From the NCBI GenBank assembly GCA_022013615.1, contig JAKLQB010000306.1, positions 1-8,400 of the forward strand: a stretch of 8,400 nt of DNA, in the 5' to 3' direction. The notes beneath the pieces were generated by a model. That model saw only the letters and a program-made list of their open reading frames with translations. It was not told the origin of the DNA and ran no database searches. Both the position numbers and the translations under genes were made by a program. Source of the DNA: Desulfobacterales bacterium (GTDB taxonomy: Bacteria; Desulfobacterota; DSM-4660; Desulfatiglandales; Desulfatiglandaceae). This document shows positions 1 through 4,739 of this stretch, one piece after another; position 1 is the first letter of the stretch; every line of letters starts with the position of its first letter.

Positions 1-381
1 GAGCTACAGGAAAAACGAAATATGTCCCTCCTTTACATTACCCATGATCTGGGTGTGGTTGCCAATATTGCCGATCGCATCTATGTCATGTATTCGGGTA
101 TCATCGTAGAGCAGGGTCGTACCCATGACATTTTTCATAATCCCTGTCATCCATATACCCAGGGGCTTCTTGCATCACTGCCCAGCCCTTCCAAACGGGG
201 AAGAACGCTTCACAGCATACCTGGCGCCGTACCGGATCCCGCCTATAAACCGAGTGGCTGCCCCTTTCATCCAAGGTGTGAATATGCCACAGAGATTTGC
301 CGGAGCCAGTTCCCTGAAATGTGTGACTGCAGGGATGGACACCTGAGCCGCTGTCCGGTGCTGTTTTCAGCTGATAGCTGA
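1..381 (+). CDS. dppD: Peptide ABC transporter ATP-binding protein, DppD/OppD type (3' part only)
   Basis: This is the C-terminal 126 residues of a nickel/di-/oligopeptide importer ATPase; the frame is open from base 1, so the start and the Walker A, Q-loop, signature and Walker B motifs lie upstream of the window. What remains begins just before the H-loop (ITHDLGVVA, His at 43-45). It continues through the oligopeptide-transporter C-terminal extension (PCHPYTQGLL) and ends with cysteines spaced C-x5-C-x6-C-x17-C (codons at 259, 277, 298 and 352). In some DppD/OppD proteins this extension holds a [4Fe-4S] cluster; cluster binding here is inferred. The protein acts on the inner face of the cytoplasmic membrane, normally paired with a DppF-type ATPase, and that gene follows at 523. 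The last residues (ADS, then TGA) fall inside a 7-bp tandem repeat, so the C-terminus may have been reset by repeat change. The substrate (dipeptide, oligopeptide or nickel) cannot be told from this part. Confidence 0.93.
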   Translation, partial: ELQEKRNMSLLYITHDLGVVANIADRIYVMYSGIIVEQGRTHDIFHNPCHPYTQGLLASLPSPSKRGRTLHSIPGAVPDPAYKPSGCPFHPRCEYATEICRSQFPEMCDCRDGHLSRCPVLFSADS

Positions 382-388
382 CAGCTTA
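368..388 (+). repeat. Degenerate 7-bp tandem repeat over the dppD stop codon
   Basis: Three heptamer units run head to tail: CAGCTGA (368-374), TAGCTGA (375-381) and CAGCTTA (382-388). The dppD stop codon TGA (379-381) is the end of the second unit. A 13-bp palindrome, CTTATGGCATAAG (385-397), overlaps the last unit. The array is short and could be chance, but the same 7-bp period recurs at 508-535 and 7768-7852. Confidence 0.6.
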
Positions 389-522
389 TGGCATAAGGCG
401 TTGAGCGTGTAGATTAGGGATTAGATATGATAAATACGATAAAATCATTACTGATAAATTCCAAATTTATTGCGGAGTTTAGACGTAAGTCTTTTATTGA
501 TTGCACCAATAACAAATGACCA
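382..522 (+). other. 141-bp spacer between the two ATPase genes
   Basis: Genes for DppD- and DppF-type ATPases usually abut or overlap, so a spacer of this size is unusual. It is AT-rich, with 7-bp tandem repeats at both ends and two small inverted repeats: ATAAATT/AATTTAT (454-470, loop CCA) and TTATTG/CAATAA (494-512). I see no T-run terminator and no convincing promoter, so the two genes are probably still co-transcribed (inference). Confidence 0.5.
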
Positions 523-535
523 ATGACCAGTAACA
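508..535 (+). repeat. Degenerate 7-bp tandem repeat containing the dppF start codon
   Basis: Four heptamer units run head to tail: AATAACA (508-514), AATGACC (515-521), AATGACC (522-528) and AGTAACA (529-535). Each AATGACC unit carries an ATG. The one at 523 opens the dppF frame; the one at 516 opens a five-codon frame ending at TAA 531-533, overlapping the dppF start. Because 7 is not a multiple of 3, gain or loss of one unit would move the upstream ATG between frames. Confidence 0.65.
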
Positions 536-1500
536 ACACCATACTCAATGTCCAGGCTATAAAAAAATACTTCCCGGTGCGAAGGGGCTTCTTTCAGCAG
601 GTCATCGGGTGGATAAAGGCTGTTGATGGTGTGGATTTTGAGATTAAACGGGGAAAGACCCTGGGGCTTGTGGGCGAGAGTGGGTGCGGCAAATCCACTG
701 TAGGCCGGGTAATCCTAAATCTTCTGGACCTGGATGGGGGAAAAGTGACTTATCGGGGGCAGGATATCAACGGTCTTTCTCAGAATAAGATGAAAACTTT
801 GCGAAAAGAAATGCAGATCATCTTCCAGGACCCTTTTGGTTCCCTCAACCCCAGGATGACCGCAGGTCAAACCATTGAAGAGGGCCTTCGAACCTTAGGC
901 ATAAGGGGGTATGCTGAGCGCAAAAGACGTGTCAATCAGCTTCTCGAGATGGTGGGAATGTCCTCATCAGGGGCCGATCGCTACCCCCATGAATTTAGTG
1001 GCGGTCAGCGTCAACGCATAGGTATTGCTAGGGCCTTGAGTGTAGAGCCTTCACTGATAGTATGTGATGAACCTGTTTCTGCCCTTGATGTTTCGATTCA
1101 GGCCCAGATCATCAACCTTCTTAAGGAATTGCAAAACCAATTAGGGCTGAGTTACCTCTTTATTTCCCACGACTTGAATGTAGTGGGTTATATCAGTGAT
1201 ACAGTTGCCGTCATGTACCTGGGACATATTATGGAATATGCGCCGGCAGAGGCCCTTTACGATAATCCCCTGCACCCTTATACCCGCGCATTACTTTCAT
1301 CCATTCCCAGCCCGGAACCGGACGACCGGCGTGAAAGACAAACCCTTTCAGGGGATGTCCCAAGCCCTTTCAATCCGCCACCAGGCTGTAAGTTCCAGGG
1401 AAGATGCCCAATGGTAGAAGACCGTTGCCGCAAAGATGAGATCAGTTTCTATGAGGCCGGCGAAAACCATGTGGCCCGGTGCTGGAAAGTGGTTGAATGA
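523..1500 (+). CDS. dppF: Peptide ABC transporter ATP-binding protein, DppF/OppF type
   Basis: This is a full-length (325 aa) cytoplasmic ATPase that powers a di-/oligopeptide importer together with a DppD-type partner, whose gene ends just upstream. All ABC motifs are present: Walker A GESGCGKST (residues 51-59), Q-loop Q102 in IIFQDPFGSLNPR, signature FSGGQRQ (158-164), Walker B LIVCDEP with D182/E183, D-loop SALD (186-189) and H-loop H216. The KKYFPVRRGFF stretch near the N-terminus and NPLHPYTRALL (248-258) are typical of the DppF/OppF branch. The tail has cysteines C289, C295, C302 and C320, the same x5/x6/x17 spacing as the partner, compatible with a [4Fe-4S] site (inferred). The start at 523 is forced: an in-frame TGA lies at 517-519, and the next in-frame Met is far inside the ATPase domain. 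No Shine-Dalgarno is visible because the start sits in a heptamer repeat. Dpp, Opp or another substrate class cannot be decided. Confidence 0.96.
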   Translation: MTSNNTILNVQAIKKYFPVRRGFFQQVIGWIKAVDGVDFEIKRGKTLGLVGESGCGKSTVGRVILNLLDLDGGKVTYRGQDINGLSQNKMKTLRKEMQIIFQDPFGSLNPRMTAGQTIEEGLRTLGIRGYAERKRRVNQLLEMVGMSSSGADRYPHEFSGGQRQRIGIARALSVEPSLIVCDEPVSALDVSIQAQIINLLKELQNQLGLSYLFISHDLNVVGYISDTVAVMYLGHIMEYAPAEALYDNPLHPYTRALLSSIPSPEPDDRRERQTLSGDVPSPFNPPPGCKFQGRCPMVEDRCRKDEISFYEAGENHVARCWKVVE

Positions 1501-1534
1501 TGGCCCTAAAGAGGTTAGAATTATGAACAGTTAT

Positions 1535-1741
1535 TTCACCACAGAGACGCTGAGTTCGCAGAGAAATGATTTATTATTTTACTTTTCGCTGAGACGCAGA
1601 AAAGCAAAATCCATTCATCTACGGCGAGTGGTTTTCCATCGCCGCTTATCAATCCCGACCAGTAAGGCGGGGACTCTCGGTCCGGCCACCGACAGGAGAA
1701 AAAGATATCCCCCTCCGCGTTCTCCGCGTCTCTGCGGTGAA
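1535..1741. repeat. MITE-like intergenic element with CACAGAGACGC-type terminal inverted repeats
   Basis: The left end (1535-1563, starting TTCACCACAGAGACGC) and the reverse complement of the right end (1713-1741) match at 24 of 29 positions. Both ends are built from CGC-N-GAG units spaced 8-9 bp. A partial internal copy lies at 1583-1603. The centre holds a hairpin, CGGCGA/TCGCCG plus TGG/CCA around a TTTT loop (1622-1644, one bulged G), and a second one, TCGGT/ACCGA around CCGGCC (1677-1692). No transposase is present and I see no clear target-site duplication. Motifs of the CACAGAGACGCAGAG kind are widespread intergenic repeats in many bacteria (from memory). Open frames crossing it (for example 1436-1759 plus and 1649-1876 minus) look like translated repeat rather than genes. 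Confidence 0.7.
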
Positions 1742-1755
1742 CTCCGGTTTTTCCC

Positions 1756-1783
1756 TTGACTTTTTCGTGGAAATCGTTATATC
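1756..1783 (+). promoter_or_regulatory. Predicted sigma-70 promoter of tRNA-Gln
   Basis: A -35 box TTGACT (1756-1761) is followed after 16 bp by TATATC (1778-1783); TATCTA (1780-1785) with an 18-bp spacer is an alternative -10. The tRNA begins 12 bp after the first -10, so the leader is very short. The -10 region lies in the loop of a perfect inverted repeat at 1766-1793. Confidence 0.55.
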
Positions 1784-1793
1784 TATTTCCACG
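1766..1793. promoter_or_regulatory. Perfect 9-bp inverted repeat around the tRNA-Gln -10 box
   Basis: CGTGGAAAT (1766-1774) and ATTTCCACG (1785-1793) are exact reverse complements separated by 10 bp that contain the putative -10 box. The dyad spans the promoter spacer and ends 2 bp before the first tRNA base. It could be an operator, a factor-binding site or a processed 5' leader hairpin; the sequence alone does not decide. Confidence 0.5.
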
Positions 1794-1795
1794 AC

Positions 1796-1869
1796 TGGGG
1801 GATCGTATAGGGGTAATACGGCGGGTTCTGGCCCCGTTAACCGAGGTTCGAATCCTCGTCCCCCAGCCA
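1796..1869 (+). tRNA. trnQ: tRNA-Gln (anticodon CTG)
   Basis: The sequence folds into a full cloverleaf. The acceptor stem TGGGGGA (1796-1802) pairs perfectly with TCCCCCA (1859-1865), with discriminator G1866 and an encoded CCA (1867-1869). The D-arm is GTA/TAC (1805-1819) with GG in the loop. The anticodon stem 1821-1825/1833-1837 closes the loop TTCTGGC, giving anticodon CTG (1828-1830). The T-arm CGAGG-TTCGAAT-CCTCG (1842-1858) is canonical. The weak U1-A72 first pair is a known hallmark of bacterial tRNA-Gln and supports the identity. It decodes CAG; a TTG-anticodon tRNA-Gln should exist elsewhere. It stands alone, with its own promoter and a terminator downstream. Confidence 0.97.
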
Positions 1870-1897
1870 AAATCAATCCTTTTTTAGGCGAAAAAGC

Positions 1898-1928
1898 AAA
1901 GCCAGGTCCATTGGACCTGGCTTTTTTT
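1898..1928. terminator. Bidirectional rho-independent terminator between tRNA-Gln and nrdJ
   Basis: A perfect 10-bp stem AGCCAGGTCC/GGACCTGGCT (1900-1922) with a 3-nt loop is followed on the plus strand by seven T (1922-1928). On the minus strand the same hairpin is followed by TTTGCTTTTT (complement of 1890-1899), so it can also end the nrdJ transcript, whose stop codon is 35 bp away. Confidence 0.88.
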
Positions 1929-1963
1929 ACTATGGGTGCTGCCTGGAGGGATACCTTTATGAC

Positions 1964-4459
1964 TTACCCACACTTGGTAAAGCCGCAGAAGTGACAGGTC
2001 ATGCATCCTTCTTCAAAACTAATGATCTGCCCGCATTCCGGACAGGTTTCTCCTGAAAGGCTGTTTTCATATTTATGCCGTTTTTTATAAGAATCAGCGC
2101 AGAGATATCTTTTTTCAAGGACCTTGCTAATGGCATCCGGGATGGACAGCACCAGTCCATCCTTTTGAAACACGGGATACTCGCCACCAATACCCTTTAA
2201 TTGTCCAACAATTTTTTCCACTTTCACTCCCGCTCTGAGGGCGAGAGAAACAAGGCGGCCAATAGCCTCTGTCTTGGCGGTCGTGGACCTTCCCGACTTG
2301 CCAATGGTCGCGAAAACCTCAAAGGGCCGGTTTTCATACTCGGTCACAGTCACATACAGGTTCCCATAACCGGTGCCCATTTTGGTGGTAAAGCCTTCAA
2401 GGGTCTCGGGCCGCTCTTTGACAGCCGTCATGAATGCCTCTTGTTTCTCGTTCTGGTCTGCAAGGGAAAGCACCTGATTCTCTTTGCTCCCATCCCTGTA
2501 GATGGTGACGCCTTTACAACTCAATTTATAGGCCAGGCTATAAACCTTCAACACGTCTTCAGCCGTGGCATCCCTGGGGAGATTGACCGTTTTTGAAACA
2601 GCATTGTCTGTAAACTTCTGAAAGGCGGCCTGCATACGAATGTGCCATTCTGAAGACACATCGTGGGCCGTCACAAATACCTTTCTCACATCCTCAGGTA
2701 TTTCCTCTAAGTCCCTTATAGTCCCCTTCTGGGCAATGGTATCTATAAGTTCTTGGCTATAGAAGCCCCTTTCCCTGGCCACACTTTCGAAGTATGGGTT
2801 CACCTCCAGAAGTTCATCATTGTCCATAACGTGCCTGACAAAGCTGAGAGCAAATAATGGCTCGATACCGCTGGAACAGCCTGCAATAATACTCAAAGTA
2901 CCGGTAGGCGCTATTGTGGTTGTGGTGGCATTTCTATAAGTACAGCCTTCATGGTTTTTGAAAACGCTTTTGTCGAAATTTTCAAAAACACCTCTTTCGC
3001 CAGCCAGATATTTGGATATCTCATAGGATTCTTCCTGGATGAATCCCATCACCTTCTCGGCTATCTCAAGCGCCCTTTCTGAGTTGTAAGGCACTTTCAG
3101 TTGATACAGCATATCTGCGAATCCCATGACGCCCAGGCCAATTTTGCGATTTCCTCTCACCATTTTATCAATTTCCGGAAGAGGGTATTTGGACATATCT
3201 ATCGTGTCGTCGAGAAACCGGACGGTCCACCATACGACCTCCTTTAAACTTTCGTAATCGATGGCAGGTTCTTCATCATTTTCAATCACAAACTTGGCCA
3301 GGTTAATGGATCCAAGATTACATGCCTCAAGGGGAAGCAGCGGTTGCTCACCACATGGATTCGTGCTTTCGATTTCACCCAATTCCGGAGTCGGATTGTC
3401 TCTGTTAATCCTGTCCAAAAAGATAATGCCGGGGTCCCCATTTTCCCACGCCTGTTTCACCAGGGCCTGATAGACTTCGTAGGCATTCAGTTCTCCAACC
3501 TTTTTATTATCCCTGGGATCTATCAGATCATAATTGCCCTTCTGCTCCACCGCTTCCATAAAAGTGTCTGTTGCGGCGACAGAGATATTGAAGTTATTCA
3601 ATTCCTTGTTATTCTTTTTGCTGTGAATAAACTCCATGATGTCCGGGTGGTCCACTCTCAGGATGGCCATGTTGGCCCCACGGCGAGTGCCTCCCTGTTT
3701 GACCTGCTCGGTGGCTGTGTTGAAAATCTTCATAAAAGAGACAGGTCCCGAGGCCACACCACCCGTTGTCCCCACCCTGCTTTTTTTCGGCCTTAGACGC
3801 GAGAAGGAGAATCCGGTTCCACCCCCGGATTTATGGATAAGTGCGGCATTCTTTAAGGAATCAAAAATCCCCTCCATACTATCCTCAACAGGCAGCACAA
3901 AGCAGGCCGCCAATTGACCCAGTCTGCGTCCAGCGTTCATCAAAGTGGGCGAATTCGGCAAAAACTTAGAATCAGCCATCAAGGCGTAGAAAATCCCCTC
4001 CATTTTCTTCACATGGTCTTCATCTCCATACTTTTTCTCCGCCCTCGCGATATGATGGGCCACCCTTCTGAACATCTGCTCGGGGGTTTCGATAACCTTG
4101 CCCTTGCGGTCTTTCTTCAGGTATCTCCTTTCCAGAACCCTTGTGGCGTTTTCGGAAAGAACCGGGCCCCTTTTTACGAAAATGGATCTATCCAGATGGA
4201 TGGGTAATGGTTTAGCAAGGCCATATTCCAGCAACTTGGCCTCAACAATTTTCTCGATAACCGGTATGGTGATGGTGTGAGCCTCGAGTCTGGTAATCTC
4301 TTTGCGCAAGAACCGGCTGATGTCCATGGCCTGGTCAGCATCGATGCTGTTATCTCTGAGCAAGAGATCCGAAAACCTATTATCATCCCATCTATAGGCA
4401 GTCAGATCGAAGCTCCCTTCTTCTGTAACCAGAATTTTCCCTTTTTGATCCTCAATCAT
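1964..4459 (-). CDS. nrdJ: Adenosylcobalamin-dependent class II ribonucleoside-diphosphate reductase
   Basis: This 831-aa cytosolic enzyme reduces ribonucleotides to deoxyribonucleotides using an adenosylcobalamin-generated thiyl radical, with no oxygen need and no separate radical subunit. The catalytic set is complete: C186 (LAACFVLP) and C380 as the redox pair, with N367, C369 and E371 in the NPCGE motif. The spacing matches Thermotoga NrdJ (N320, C322, E324, C333). FLPNSPTLMNAG (167-178) and APTGTLSIIAGCSSGIEP (517-534) are further family motifs. A TSCPD domain follows (about 685-760). The tail has CPECG (806-810) and C819, C822, C825 and C830; the C825-x4-C830 spacing resembles the shuttle cysteines of other reductases (inferred). 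The start at 4459 is the first after an in-frame TAA, but AAAAAAGG lies directly against the ATG, so the ribosome site is poorly spaced. No B12 riboswitch is visible upstream. A small dyad AGTCTC/GAGACT (4517-4536) lies in the leader. Confidence 0.97.
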   Translation of the reverse strand: MIEDQKGKILVTEEGSFDLTAYRWDDNRFSDLLLRDNSIDADQAMDISRFLRKEITRLEAHTITIPVIEKIVEAKLLEYGLAKPLPIHLDRSIFVKRGPVLSENATRVLERRYLKKDRKGKVIETPEQMFRRVAHHIARAEKKYGDEDHVKKMEGIFYALMADSKFLPNSPTLMNAGRRLGQLAACFVLPVEDSMEGIFDSLKNAALIHKSGGGTGFSFSRLRPKKSRVGTTGGVASGPVSFMKIFNTATEQVKQGGTRRGANMAILRVDHPDIMEFIHSKKNNKELNNFNISVAATDTFMEAVEQKGNYDLIDPRDNKKVGELNAYEVYQALVKQAWENGDPGIIFLDRINRDNPTPELGEIESTNPCGEQPLLPLEACNLGSINLAKFVIENDEEPAIDYESLKEVVWWTVRFLDDTIDMSKYPLPEIDKMVRGNRKIGLGVMGFADMLYQLKVPYNSERALEIAEKVMGFIQEESYEISKYLAGERGVFENFDKSVFKNHEGCTYRNATTTTIAPTGTLSIIAGCSSGIEPLFALSFVRHVMDNDELLEVNPYFESVARERGFYSQELIDTIAQKGTIRDLEEIPEDVRKVFVTAHDVSSEWHIRMQAAFQKFTDNAVSKTVNLPRDATAEDVLKVYSLAYKLSCKGVTIYRDGSKENQVLSLADQNEKQEAFMTAVKERPETLEGFTTKMGTGYGNLYVTVTEYENRPFEVFATIGKSGRSTTAKTEAIGRLVSLALRAGVKVEKIVGQLKGIGGEYPVFQKDGLVLSIPDAISKVLEKRYLCADSYKKRHKYENSLSGETCPECGQIISFEEGCMTCHFCGFTKCG

Positions 4460-4688
4460 CCTTTTTTAAAACCCCCAAAATTACTCTTTATTTGACTTTA
4501 TTTCTCTAATGATTACAGTCTCCATAAAAAGAGACTAAGAACTTAACACCAATGGACCATAAGCCCTGTGTCTTAGAGATACAATACCTGCGCATTGAAA
4601 ATGCACGAAACTCTATTTTTACCCACAACATATAGTATGTCAAGAAAAAACCACCCAATATCTAAGACCCCGATGAAAAAAAAGGCAC

Positions 4689-4717
4689 TTGCTATACAGC
4701 CAGACAAATCATACCAT
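4689..4717 (+). promoter_or_regulatory. Candidate promoter of the M16C peptidase gene
   Basis: TTGCTA (4689-4694) and TACCAT (4712-4717) are spaced by 17 bp, each matching 4 of 6 consensus bases. Transcription would begin around 4724, leaving a short leader that carries the ribosome site. The divergent region 4460-4739 shows no terminator and no small gene that I trust; I could not settle the nrdJ promoter on the other strand. Confidence 0.35.
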
Positions 4718-4728
4718 ATTGCATTTTT

Positions 4729-4734
4729 AGGAGG
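4729..4734 (+). promoter_or_regulatory. Consensus Shine-Dalgarno of the M16C peptidase
   Basis: AGGAGG lies 5 nt before the ATG at 4740. It is the best ribosome site in the window and fixes this start. Confidence 0.85.
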
Positions 4735-4739
4735 AAAAA

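Noticed and set aside
1535..1603. CRISPR-like repeats
   Set aside because: The repeat units are short, degenerate and without regular unique spacers; they belong to the inverted-repeat element.
1436..1759. 107-codon plus-strand frame overlapping the end of dppF, with the minus-strand frame 1649-1876
   Set aside because: Both read through the inverted-repeat element; the minus one also covers the tRNA. Their arginine-rich text (FTAETRRTRR) is translated repeat.
1796..1869. tRNA as an integration (att) site of a mobile island
   Set aside because: No integrase, no second copy of the tRNA 3' end in the window, and the neighbour is a housekeeping reductase.
1737..1994. 85-codon plus-strand frame
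   Set aside because: It crosses the tRNA, the terminator hairpin and the end of nrdJ, so it cannot be a real gene.
1964..2050. Selenocysteine or frameshift in the cysteine-rich end of NrdJ
   Set aside because: The frame is intact and the C-terminal cysteines and final KCG match the normal NrdJ tail.
4460..4739. B12 (cobalamin) riboswitch upstream of nrdJ
   Set aside because: The minus strand has no GCCACTG-type B12 box and none of the long structured core; 280 bp of mainly AT-rich sequence.
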